64,000 nucleotides of DNA from Flavobacterium bernardetii (GTDB taxonomy: Bacteria; Bacteroidota; Bacteroidia; Flavobacteriales; Flavobacteriaceae): contig NZ_JAANOQ010000005.1 of NCBI RefSeq assembly GCF_011305415.1, positions 186,001-250,000 of the forward strand, given 5' to 3'. Numbering within the stretch: the stretch's first letter is position 1; every line of letters begins with the position of its first letter. Below the pieces are notes generated by a model. That model was not told the origin of the DNA and did no database searches. It saw only the letters and a program-made list of their open reading frames with translations. Shown one piece after another: positions 18,744-26,847 of this stretch. The position numbers and the translations under genes were made by a program.

Positions 18744-18776
18744 TTTCAAAAAAAAAGTGAACTTTCGTTCACTTTT
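18744..18776 (-). terminator. Intrinsic terminator
   Basis: On the minus strand, a perfect 10-bp stem (18776-18767 with 18762-18753), a GAAA tetraloop and a long U tract. It ends transcription just after the 18780-19319 lipoprotein gene, splitting the locus. Confidence 0.85.
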
Positions 18777-18779
18777 AAA

Positions 18780-19319
18780 TTATTTTTTTGTTGTTATCTC
18801 TCTAATTTTATCAATTGTTAATTGAGTAGGATAATAATATGGTGTTTTATAAACACCTTCTTTAGCTAAAATTGTTAATGTACCTTTAGCTACGTCTGTT
18901 TTTGTTAAAAACTGTTCATCTTTTATAAAATAATTAAAAAAATCAGAACCTTTAAATTCGTAACTATTTCCGTAATAATCAACTTTTATGTTTTTTACAA
19001 CAACAGAATCTTGATCTTGTTTAAGTCCAAAATCTAATCTTATATGAGTTGGTATTTTTTCATCTGTTAGTGCAAATGATACAATTTCTTTCTCTTTACC
19101 ACCATTAACTCCTTTCCAGATAGCATTATTGTCCTTAAAATTTGTAGTACCATCTTCAGAAAAATACATACAGAAGTTATCTGTTTTTTTGGTTGTAACT
19201 TGCATATCAACACTAAAAAAAGGGTTTCCGCCATTACCTTCTTTTGTAGCTTCCTTGTCTTTACAAGACGATAAAAAAAGTGTAAATACTGCTAATAATG
19301 ATAAAACTTTAACTTTCAT
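18780..19319 (-). CDS. Small lipoprotein with its own promoter and terminator
   Basis: A 179-aa exported lipoprotein; the signal peptide ends with the lipobox LFLSSC (Cys about residue 19), followed by a charged, Gly-containing linker. The mature domain is related to that of the adjacent 18189-18707 gene: FCMYFSEDGTTNFKD, IWKGVNGGKE, HIRLDFGLKQDQD and VKNIKVDYYG. Unlike its neighbours it is framed by a strong promoter (TTG-19-TATATTTG) and a strong terminator, so it is likely expressed alone and possibly at a high level. I know no characterised homologue. It may bind or organise the surface glycan, which is inference from location. Confidence 0.75.
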   Translation of the reverse strand: MKVKVLSLLAVFTLFLSSCKDKEATKEGNGGNPFFSVDMQVTTKKTDNFCMYFSEDGTTNFKDNNAIWKGVNGGKEKEIVSFALTDEKIPTHIRLDFGLKQDQDSVVVKNIKVDYYGNSYEFKGSDFFNYFIKDEQFLTKTDVAKGTLTILAKEGVYKTPYYYPTQLTIDKIREITTKK

Positions 19320-19369
19320 TTTTTATTTATTTATAATTTAAATTAACGTGAATCTATATGTAATTTTTG

Positions 19370-19399
19370 CAAATATAAAAATTAAATTTTAACTCCCAA
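19370..19399 (-). promoter_or_regulatory. Strong promoter for lipoprotein gene
   Basis: On the minus strand, TTG (19399-19397), a 19-bp spacer and TATATTTG (19377-19370) match the Flavobacterium consensus fully. The ATG at 19319 leaves a ~45-nt leader. The -33 element lies inside the 3' end of the GT39 gene. Confidence 0.72.
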
Positions 19400-21287
19400 T
19401 CTTTTTTAAGTCAATTTTATAGATGATTACATTCCTATCTAAACCATTTTTTGATACATCGTTGTCAAACTCTATAGTTATTTCGTTTACACCCACATTT
19501 TGATTGTCAAACTTGAATGTATTGACGTTGTTGTTAGGATTTTCACTTAAAAAAGTTTCGCCAATTTTCTTTTTGTTAAGAAACACTTTAATATGAGCAT
19601 TTACATTATCAATAGGTTTTATTGGCAAACTGTTCCCGTGAACCTTTAACTTATATTTTCCTTTAATTAAATTGATTTTTTTTGATGTAATTTTTCCACT
19701 CTCAAAAATGAGTAAATGACCTTTATCATCTAAATTACCATTTGTGAAGTCTGTTAAATATATTTTTGGATTTAAATCTATATTATCACTTTTTTCTGTA
19801 TTATTATCAATATTAATTTCACTTTTTAATTTATAATGTTTTGCCCAACAGTCATATTTATCTATTTGATGATCAATTATAAAATGTTTGTCTAGAAACG
19901 CTACATCTTCAGGACTCAAACTAAACGGTCTAAAATTTCCATCTACAAACCAAAAAGACTCTAAAGGCATTTGTTCGTCTCTTAATTTATTGACATAATC
20001 TTCTGGTTTTATTTCCCATCCTAAATCTCTACTGTTTGTAGAAGAAAGTAGCCCACTCATTACATATGCATATGCTCCTATTATTTTATTTCTTTGACTA
20101 TTGTTTTTTACAATCTCATCAGTCACTAATGACCATTCGGATTTAAAAACTGTTTTATAATATTCTCTTTTAAAAATATTATAATAAATAGAGAATATTG
20201 AAAATATAGCAACAACTCCAATTGTTAATTTCTTATTTTTTATTAATGACAACACATAAGCTAATGCGATTACAAATAATGAAAGTGAGCCAATAAAATA
20301 TCTATTCAAAATCATAGACACTTGTAAGTAGGATTTTGCAATGATGAATCCTATGTTTACAATTACCCAAATTGATAATAATAATACAATGTATTTTTTG
20401 TTAATGTTAGTTTCTGTTTTTTTATTAAAGAATATCAGAATAAAAAACAGAATTAAACCTATTACATATGTGCAGAGTACAATTTCTGAACTACCTAATA
20501 ATTCAAAAAAGGCTTGTTTTATAGTTTCAAATGTAGGTTCTGGTATCCAAAAAGCTGTTATGTTTGAAACCCTGAAAAGAATTGATAACGCAGGATAAAT
20601 AACAATTGATGTAACTACTGTAGTTATTAAATAATTTTTAATTAATTGAATTTGTTCTTTTTTAGTTTTATCAATAAAAAAATAGAAGAATAAAAAAACT
20701 GTAATTATCATTACGTTTAGTGATCCTAACGGATGAGCATTTGGAATTAAACCAACACCTAATCCTAATAGAATTGCGTTTCTTGTACTCCACTCTTTTA
20801 AAAATTTTACTAATCTTAAGTTAGCAAATAATATAAAAAATATCAATAATGAATATGCTCTTGCTTCTTGAGAATGATAGATATGAAATGCATTAACGGT
20901 AAGTAAAACCGCTGCGATATAACCCGCTTTTTTATTAATTAATTCTTTGACTAATAAATAAATAGTATAAATAGATAAAACACCAAAAATTGCAGAAAAA
21001 AACCGTAAAACATAAATATTATGCCCAAAAAATGAACACATTAATTTGAGAGGATAATAATAAACTTCAGGAAAAGCATCTCTTGTAGCTATTAATTCAT
21101 TTGTTTTTGACAAGGGTAACGTTGGGTCAGATAACTGAAGCGTGGTTAATTCATCTAACCAAGGATTTTGAAAACCTAAATGATAAAACCTTAATATTGC
21201 AGCAATAATGAGTATACCAAGTAGTAAAAAATTAATTTTTATACTTTTTAATTTTTTGTCAATATTAATGTTTATTGTAAAGTTCAT
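19389..21287 (-). CDS. GT39-like membrane glycosyltransferase with C-terminal beta-rich domain
   Basis: A 632-aa GT-C enzyme. Residues ~20-370 hold about ten to twelve membrane helices. The first periplasmic loop has the acidic catalytic pair in NPWLDELTTLQL, and a later loop has HSQEARAYSLL; both are hallmarks of the PMT/ArnT (GT39) group, which takes sugar from a polyprenyl-phosphate donor in the periplasm. The ~100 C-terminal residues (after ~530) look like a beta-sandwich carbohydrate-binding-type domain (GKYKLKVHGNSL, NEITIEFDND). A membrane-anchored GT2 at 24763-25707 could make its donor. The acceptor, glycan, lipid or protein, is unknown. Confidence 0.78.
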   Translation of the reverse strand: MNFTININIDKKLKSIKINFLLLGILIIAAILRFYHLGFQNPWLDELTTLQLSDPTLPLSKTNELIATRDAFPEVYYYPLKLMCSFFGHNIYVLRFFSAIFGVLSIYTIYLLVKELINKKAGYIAAVLLTVNAFHIYHSQEARAYSLLIFFILFANLRLVKFLKEWSTRNAILLGLGVGLIPNAHPLGSLNVMIITVFLFFYFFIDKTKKEQIQLIKNYLITTVVTSIVIYPALSILFRVSNITAFWIPEPTFETIKQAFFELLGSSEIVLCTYVIGLILFFILIFFNKKTETNINKKYIVLLLSIWVIVNIGFIIAKSYLQVSMILNRYFIGSLSLFVIALAYVLSLIKNKKLTIGVVAIFSIFSIYYNIFKREYYKTVFKSEWSLVTDEIVKNNSQRNKIIGAYAYVMSGLLSSTNSRDLGWEIKPEDYVNKLRDEQMPLESFWFVDGNFRPFSLSPEDVAFLDKHFIIDHQIDKYDCWAKHYKLKSEINIDNNTEKSDNIDLNPKIYLTDFTNGNLDDKGHLLIFESGKITSKKINLIKGKYKLKVHGNSLPIKPIDNVNAHIKVFLNKKKIGETFLSENPNNNVNTFKFDNQNVGVNEITIEFDNDVSKNGLDRNVIIYKIDLKKIGS

Positions 21288-21316
21288 ATTTGTTTTTTAG
21301 TACGTTTTGTTTGCGA

Positions 21317-22453
21317 TTATTTAAGAATTGTATCAATTACTTTTTCAACATCCAATTCAAAATATAACGGTAGTCTAATTAAACAATCGGTAAATTTATC
21401 AGTGTTTTCTAATTTTCTACCATCGTGTTTTTCGGTATAAAATGGACTCGAATGTAAACTTATGTAATGAAAAACGGCAAAAATATTACTTTGTTTTAAA
21501 GCTTCTAATATTTGTGTTCTTTGTTGTATGTTTTGGCACGTTAAATAAAACATATGCCCGTTATTTGTCGCGAAATTAGGTACAATTGGTAATTGGATTG
21601 AATTTTTTATCGCCCAATCTTTTAATTTATTGTAATAATCATTCCAAATTTCTATACGTTTGGTTTGTATGTTTTCTAAGTTTTCTAATTGTGCCCATAA
21701 AAAAGCTGCAATTATTTCTGATGGTAAAAAAGAACTTCCTATATCAACCCAACCATATTTATCAACCTCACCTCTGAAAAAAGCAGAACGATTTGTTCCT
21801 TTTTCCCAAATAATTTCTGCGCGATCTATAAATTGTTCGTCGTTTATGGCTAACATTCCACCTTCACCGGAAATAATGTTTTTAGTTTCATGAAAAGAAA
21901 ATGCCGCTAAATGTCCTATGGAACCTAATGCCTTTTTAATTCCGTCTTTTCCAGTATAATAACTATCAATGGCTTGTGCAGCGTCTTCAACAACAAATAA
22001 ACTGTGTTTTTTTGCCAATTCCATAATTACATCCATATCGCAAGCAACACCAGCATAATGAACTGGAACAATAGCTTTTGTTTTTGAAGTAATTAACGCT
22101 TCCAGTGTATCACAATCCATATTCGGATGATTGGGTAAACTGTCTGCAAAAACAATTTTTGCACCACGTAAAACAAATGCATTTGCTGTAGAAACAAAAG
22201 TATAAGACGGCATAATTACTTCATCACCTGGTTGAATATCAATTAATATTGCTGCCATTTCCAAGGCATCTGTACATGATGTTGTTAGCAAACATTTTTT
22301 GAAACCATAATTTTTTTCGAAAAAACTTTGGCACTTTTTTGTGAAGATTCCATTACCGGATAATTTATGAGAGTTTACCGCTTCGTAAATATAATGTGTT
22401 TCTTTACCTGTAAGATAGGGTTTGTTAAACGGAATGTTCATGTTTTTATTCAT
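21317..22453 (-). CDS. rffA: dTDP-4-amino-4,6-dideoxygalactose transaminase (WecE/RffA-like)
   Basis: A 378-aa PLP-dependent sugar aminotransferase of the DegT/DnrJ/EryC1 family. The Schiff-base Lys191 lies in AFSFHETKNIISGEGG, and Asp157 in VVEDAAQAIDS contacts the cofactor. The N-terminus IPFNKPYLTGKE is close to WecE, which converts dTDP-4-keto-6-deoxyglucose to dTDP-Fuc4N. That keto-sugar is made here by RfbB. An acetyltransferase gene lies 11 bp upstream, so an N-acylated 4-amino-6-deoxysugar is a likely product. An alternative ATG four codons downstream (22441) would also fit. Stereochemistry is inferred from similarity. Confidence 0.87.
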   Translation of the reverse strand: MNKNMNIPFNKPYLTGKETHYIYEAVNSHKLSGNGIFTKKCQSFFEKNYGFKKCLLTTSCTDALEMAAILIDIQPGDEVIMPSYTFVSTANAFVLRGAKIVFADSLPNHPNMDCDTLEALITSKTKAIVPVHYAGVACDMDVIMELAKKHSLFVVEDAAQAIDSYYTGKDGIKKALGSIGHLAAFSFHETKNIISGEGGMLAINDEQFIDRAEIIWEKGTNRSAFFRGEVDKYGWVDIGSSFLPSEIIAAFLWAQLENLENIQTKRIEIWNDYYNKLKDWAIKNSIQLPIVPNFATNNGHMFYLTCQNIQQRTQILEALKQSNIFAVFHYISLHSSPFYTEKHDGRKLENTDKFTDCLIRLPLYFELDVEKVIDTILK

Positions 22454-22464
22454 ATCAATAATAC

Positions 22465-23091
22465 CTATTTTAAAATAAGTGGTTGTTTTAAAAATTTCAT
22501 TGGATTACCAATTACCGAACAATTATCGGGTATATCTTTTGTTACTACTGTACCAACACCAATAACTACATTCTTACCTATTTTTATTCCGTTTGATATA
22601 ACTACACCAGAACCAATAAAAGTAAAATTGCCAATATTTACATTTCCAGAAACAATTACACCAGGAGAAATATAACAACATTTACCAACTTTTGAATCAT
22701 GAGAAATGGTAACGCTATTATTAATTAAACTTCCATTTTCAATTAATACGTTTTTATCTATATTACACATTGGATAAATAAAAACTGCATTTTCAACAAC
22801 TGCTGTTTTATTAATAAATGACGTTTTATGTATAAAATTTGGTGTTTTTTTATTTAATTCTTGTAATTTATTTAAAATATCTTGTTTGATTTTTAGATGT
22901 TTATATCCTAAAGCAACATAAAAATTATTTGAATTCGTTTCTAAATATTGATTAAATGAATTAGCTTTTATGTTTTCTTGATTGGATTGATATACATCAT
23001 CAAAAACATTCAGAACAAGATTTTCTTCGTTTAAAAAAGAATAAAATTGTTCACCTAAATCGCCAAAACCAATTATAGAAATTTCTTTCAT
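22465..23091 (-). CDS. Sugar O/N-acetyltransferase, NeuD-like left-handed beta-helix
   Basis: A 208-aa protein with an N-terminal Rossmann-like part (ISIIGFGDLGEQFYSFL) and a C-terminal hexapeptide-repeat beta-helix from about residue 90 (VENAVFIYPMCNIDKNVLIENG, and IGKNVVIGVGTVVTKD near the end). This layout is the NeuD/PglD acyltransferase type, which acetylates amino-sugars using acetyl-CoA. Its start overlaps the methyltransferase stop by one base and the rffA-like gene follows after 11 bp. I infer it acetylates the 4-amino group made by that aminotransferase, in place of WecD. Confidence 0.83.
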   Translation of the reverse strand: MKEISIIGFGDLGEQFYSFLNEENLVLNVFDDVYQSNQENIKANSFNQYLETNSNNFYVALGYKHLKIKQDILNKLQELNKKTPNFIHKTSFINKTAVVENAVFIYPMCNIDKNVLIENGSLINNSVTISHDSKVGKCCYISPGVIVSGNVNIGNFTFIGSGVVISNGIKIGKNVVIGVGTVVTKDIPDNCSVIGNPMKFLKQPLILK

Positions 23092-23945
23092 TATTTTGTT
23101 GCTATAAAACCAATATATTTAAACAAGTTTCTAGAAACTGGTAATGCTTTTGTTAAATAATCATGCATAATTTCCGCTTGTTCAAATCTTTTAGTTTTCT
23201 CGGTATTTTCATCGTTAATTAATTGAGCTTGACCAATAAACCAATGGTAAATAAATTCTACTTTTTTAAAACCTGCTTCCATAAGCAAATCTCTTAATTC
23301 TTCTTCTACTAAACCACCTTTAATGTGCTTTTGGTGTTCTGCAGTTTGAAAAATATTTTTATCAATACCAAATTGTGCTTCAATTTCTGCGTCTTTAGAT
23401 AAAACCGCATTTATTTCTCTTTGAAGAATTGGGTCATATTGTTTTGTAGCGTCAACTTTTTTAACATCGTTCCAAAAATAATAATTTGGACTTAAATCGG
23501 CATAAAATACACCACCATCTTTTAATGCGTTAAAAGCATTTGAAAAAGTAGGTTTCATATCGTATAAATGATCTAAAAACGTATAGGCTGTAGCTAAATC
23601 AAAATGTTTTTGAGGTAATTCTACGGTTCCAGTATCAGAATTAATTAAGGTAATTGAAGCATTTCCAGATTTATCTACTTTATCCATCATAGCTTGTGTT
23701 ACATCTACACCTACAATTTCTGAAGCATATTTTTTTACGATATTAATCATAAAACCTGTACCACAACCTAAATCTAATACTTTTGAAAAAGAGCTTTCTT
23801 TATGTAATTTTTGAATAATATCATCTACTCTTTTAATGCTTTCTGGTCTAAAATGAGGTTCAATAGTATTGTAATCATTTGCCATTGCAGAGTGAACAGC
23901 TATATTTGCTGAAATTGCGTCTTTTATGTTATCTTCCATTTTCAT
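23091..23945 (-). CDS. Class I SAM-dependent methyltransferase
   Basis: A 284-aa methyltransferase with motif I VLDLGCGTG, the acidic VGVDVTQAMMDKV and FDLATAYTFLDHLYD. An upstream in-frame ATG at 24008 would overlap the preceding oxygenase gene by 56 bp; starting at 23945 (MKMEDNIKDA) leaves a 7-bp gap, so this is preferred. Its place in the glycan locus suggests methylation of a sugar or of an attached group, but nothing in the sequence identifies the substrate. Confidence 0.85.
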   Translation of the reverse strand: MKMEDNIKDAISANIAVHSAMANDYNTIEPHFRPESIKRVDDIIQKLHKESSFSKVLDLGCGTGFMINIVKKYASEIVGVDVTQAMMDKVDKSGNASITLINSDTGTVELPQKHFDLATAYTFLDHLYDMKPTFSNAFNALKDGGVFYADLSPNYYFWNDVKKVDATKQYDPILQREINAVLSKDAEIEAQFGIDKNIFQTAEHQKHIKGGLVEEELRDLLMEAGFKKVEFIYHWFIGQAQLINDENTEKTKRFEQAEIMHDYLTKALPVSRNLFKYIGFIATK

Positions 23946-23952
23946 ATGTTTT

Positions 23953-24759
23953 TTATTCTTGATTTGCTTTGTAAAGTCTTTTGTCTTCTGGTTGAAAAAA
24001 TTCTTCAAGGTTAGAAGATAATCTGGTATCGAAACCTATTATTCTTCTAGCTTGACTATTTAATTGATCTGTTATTTCTGTTGGAATAAATCGTACCCAA
24101 TCCATTCTTTGTTTCATATATGGTCTACAAACATTCATAGTAAGTGCATGCCTAAACTCATTTGAGCAATTTTCTCCAGCTCTGTGCCAAAGACGTGCAT
24201 TAAAAATGATTACACTTCCTTTTTTACAAGTTAATCTGGTATGGTTTTTTTCGAAAAGTTCTTGGCTTGGTGTTTTTTCTGTATTGTGAGAACCTGGCAA
24301 AATATAAGTTGCTCCGTTTTCTAAAGTAAAATCATTTAATGCCCAAATTACACCTAAGTTAGTTGGATAATTTGGTATCCAACGTGGACTATCAACATGT
24401 ATTCTGCTTCCAAAATTATTACCGTTTGGTGGTAATGATGATGAAGTGTAAGCATACATAATCCAATTTTCTCCTAATATCGATCCTAGTAATTGTTGTA
24501 ATCTTGGGTCTTCTAATGTTTTTGCAAATGTAATATCTCTGTTTAAAAGATCATGCATTAAATATTTATCTAGAATACTTCTTTCAGAATTATTATATGG
24601 AACAAATTCATCAATTGTTTTTTCTAATTTTTCTTTTAAATAATCACAAGCTTCTTGATTTAAAAAATCTTCAAAAACATCATATCCTCTAGATTCCATA
24701 TGAAAAATATGCTCTTCAATTCTCAAATCATCGTAAATTTTATTTTTATTAAATTCCAT
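23953..24759 (-). CDS. Phytanoyl-CoA dioxygenase (PhyH) family oxygenase
   Basis: A 268-aa Fe(II)/2-oxoglutarate enzyme. The metal triad is His121-x-Asp123 (RIHVDSPR) and His192 (RLWHRAGEN), with Arg203 (EFRHALTMNV) for 2-oxoglutarate; YILPGSHN is also typical of PhyH. It is soluble and probably hydroxylates a small substrate or a sugar-attached group. It sits between a membrane GT2 and a methyltransferase on the same strand with gaps of 3 and 7 bp, so it belongs to the same transcript. It is the second oxygenase of this superfamily in the locus and is not an obvious close relative of the one at 13722. Confidence 0.87.
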   Translation of the reverse strand: MEFNKNKIYDDLRIEEHIFHMESRGYDVFEDFLNQEACDYLKEKLEKTIDEFVPYNNSERSILDKYLMHDLLNRDITFAKTLEDPRLQQLLGSILGENWIMYAYTSSSLPPNGNNFGSRIHVDSPRWIPNYPTNLGVIWALNDFTLENGATYILPGSHNTEKTPSQELFEKNHTRLTCKKGSVIIFNARLWHRAGENCSNEFRHALTMNVCRPYMKQRMDWVRFIPTEITDQLNSQARRIIGFDTRLSSNLEEFFQPEDKRLYKANQE

Positions 24760-24762
24760 AGA

Positions 24763-25707
24763 TTATTTAAAATTATATGTTTCATTTATTATATACAAAG
24801 GTCTGTTTTGAACTTCTTTTAAAATTCTTCCAATATAGATTGAGGCAAACCCGATTACCATTATTTGAATTCCACCTAAAAAAGTTATTAATGAAACCGT
24901 TGTAGTGTAACCTGGTTGATAATCTGTTATAAACATCTTAGAAATTAATAAAAAAAATGTCAGTCCAAAGCCTATTAAAGCTACAAATATACCAATTCCA
25001 ACAATCAGTTTTAATGGGAAATCTGAAAAAGAAACAATTGTATCTAATGCCATTAAAATTCTTTTCTTAAAATTATAAGAGGATTTTCCTATTTTTCTTT
25101 CGGTATGAATAATCGGTGTAAACCCATGTTTAAAACCTAACCATGTTTCCAAACCTGGTAAATATCTCGATTTTTCCGTTAATTTATTGTAGGCATCAAC
25201 AAACTTCCTATTCATTACTCTTGATGTAGTAACATTACTTGGTGTGTTGTTTTGAGTAAGATAATTTAGTATTATTGAAAATAGTTTTGATGTTGTTTTG
25301 TTTAAAAAACTTGTTTTTCTTTCTTCAAATGTCCCAAATACAATATCAAAATTATTTTGAATTAAGTAATCTATTAAAATTGGTAACTGAGATGGTGGTT
25401 CTTGCTGATCTACATTTAACATTCCAACAAAATTTCCTGTTGCTTTTTCATAACCACAACTTAATGCTATATGTTGACCAAAGTTTCTACTTAAATCTAT
25501 TACTTTAACAAACTTATATGTTTTTGAATTTTCAATTAAAAGATTAATCGAATTATCTTTACTACCATCGTTAACAAAAATTAGTTCTACATCATTTTCA
25601 ATTTCTTCTTTTTCAATATAATTTTGGAAAGCTTTTTTAAACTCTTCGCAAAAAGATTGAACTAAATATCCATCATTATATATTGGAACTATAAAAGAAA
25701 ACTGCAT
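24763..25707 (-). CDS. Membrane-anchored GT2 (GtrB/DPM1-like polyprenyl-phosphate glycosyltransferase)
   Basis: A 314-aa protein with an N-terminal GT-A domain (FSFIVPIYNDG, VELIFVNDGSKDNS, MLNVDQQEPPS at the DXD position) and two C-terminal membrane helices (about 235-260 and 270-295). This is the layout of GtrB/ArnC/DPM enzymes, which attach a sugar to undecaprenyl phosphate. I infer it supplies the GT39-like enzyme encoded downstream. It is probably the first gene of a unit, since a TATATTTG box lies on the minus strand at 25733-25726, 18 bp before its ATG. Confidence 0.85.
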   Translation of the reverse strand: MQFSFIVPIYNDGYLVQSFCEEFKKAFQNYIEKEEIENDVELIFVNDGSKDNSINLLIENSKTYKFVKVIDLSRNFGQHIALSCGYEKATGNFVGMLNVDQQEPPSQLPILIDYLIQNNFDIVFGTFEERKTSFLNKTTSKLFSIILNYLTQNNTPSNVTTSRVMNRKFVDAYNKLTEKSRYLPGLETWLGFKHGFTPIIHTERKIGKSSYNFKKRILMALDTIVSFSDFPLKLIVGIGIFVALIGFGLTFFLLISKMFITDYQPGYTTTVSLITFLGGIQIMVIGFASIYIGRILKEVQNRPLYIINETYNFK

Positions 25708-25740
25708 ACTTAATAATTGTTTTTACAAATATAAATAAAT

Positions 25741-26847
25741 TTAAATGCAAACTTTATTTTTGGCTTGATAAATTAAATAACCCGACCTGTCGTTACTATT
25801 TGTACTGTTTTTTAATGATGGGTTTTGAATTTCTTTTTGAACATCAAAATTATTTTCTTGACTAAAATAGGGTAAAATTTGTTCTGTTTCTTTACATAAG
25901 AAATAAACTCCTGAAAAATTATTGTCTTTTAAAATTGGTGTTTCGTGTTTTCCTAAGGCAATATTAATTACTCCTTCTAAAAAATCATATCCTGTAGATA
26001 ATTCTACCAAATGAGAACCAATAAAATCGCCACCCATTCTCGCTCCAACTTCTATAACATAAACATCTCCAGTTGATGTAATTTTAAATTCAGAATGTCC
26101 TGCTCCAAAATTAACCTCTAATGCATTCAAACATTTAATAGTTTCTGTTTTTATTTTATCTTGGATTTCTTTTGGTAAACCCGATGGTTGATGATGTGCT
26201 AATTCAACAAAATGGGGTGCTCCTGTTGTGATTTTATCTGTAATTGCTAAAATGATGTGATTTCCTTTCCAAGAAATAGATTCTACACTCACTTCATCTC
26301 CTTCAATATATTCTTCAACAATCGCTTTCTTGCAAAACGATTCAGTTATCGCATAATTTATAGCGCTTGACAATTCGGATTCAAACATAATTTTTGTAAC
26401 ACCTCTACTGCCTGATCTATCTACTGGTTTAACAATAAGTGGGAATTTGAATCCTTCAATAGTTACTTCACTATTACTTGCTTCAATAAACTTAGGAATA
26501 GAACAATTGCCTTTTTTAAAAGCTGTTCTCATTTCCGATTTGTTTGTGGAAGCTAATGAAGAAACAAAACTATTAGAAATCAGATTCATTTTTTCCGCAA
26601 CATAACAAATAGTTGGCACAGCCATATCTGTAGCAATTGTGGTAATTCCGTCTATATTAATTTCTATACATTGTTTTAAAATAGCTTCCTTTTCTAAAAT
26701 TGAAATCGGATAAAAATAATCAGCAATTTCTTTACATACCGCACCTTCTGGCCAAGCAAAACAATGCGTTTCTATACCCATTTCTTTTGCTTTTTCTACT
26801 AAAGGAAGTTGTAAATAGCTAGCGCCAATGATTGCTAATTTTTTCAA
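25741..26847 (-). CDS. ATP-grasp domain protein (carboxylate-amine ligase-like)
   Basis: A 368-aa ATP-grasp enzyme related to CarB/PurK-type proteins. It has the N-terminal dinucleotide-like fold LAIIGASYLQLPLVEKAKEMG, the lysine strand FPLIVKPVDRSGSRGV and the metal/ATP site VIEVGARMGGDFIG. These enzymes join a carboxylate to an amine through an acyl-phosphate. I start it at a TTG overlapping the rfbD stop as TTGA; the longer reading from the TTG at 26871 adds an unlikely basic N-terminus. Placed between rhamnose and glycosyltransferase genes, it could attach an amino acid or acid to a sugar, but the substrate is unknown. Confidence 0.8.
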   Translation of the reverse strand: MKKLAIIGASYLQLPLVEKAKEMGIETHCFAWPEGAVCKEIADYFYPISILEKEAILKQCIEINIDGITTIATDMAVPTICYVAEKMNLISNSFVSSLASTNKSEMRTAFKKGNCSIPKFIEASNSEVTIEGFKFPLIVKPVDRSGSRGVTKIMFESELSSAINYAITESFCKKAIVEEYIEGDEVSVESISWKGNHIILAITDKITTGAPHFVELAHHQPSGLPKEIQDKIKTETIKCLNALEVNFGAGHSEFKITSTGDVYVIEVGARMGGDFIGSHLVELSTGYDFLEGVINIALGKHETPILKDNNFSGVYFLCKETEQILPYFSQENNFDVQKEIQNPSLKNSTNSNDRSGYLIYQAKNKVCI

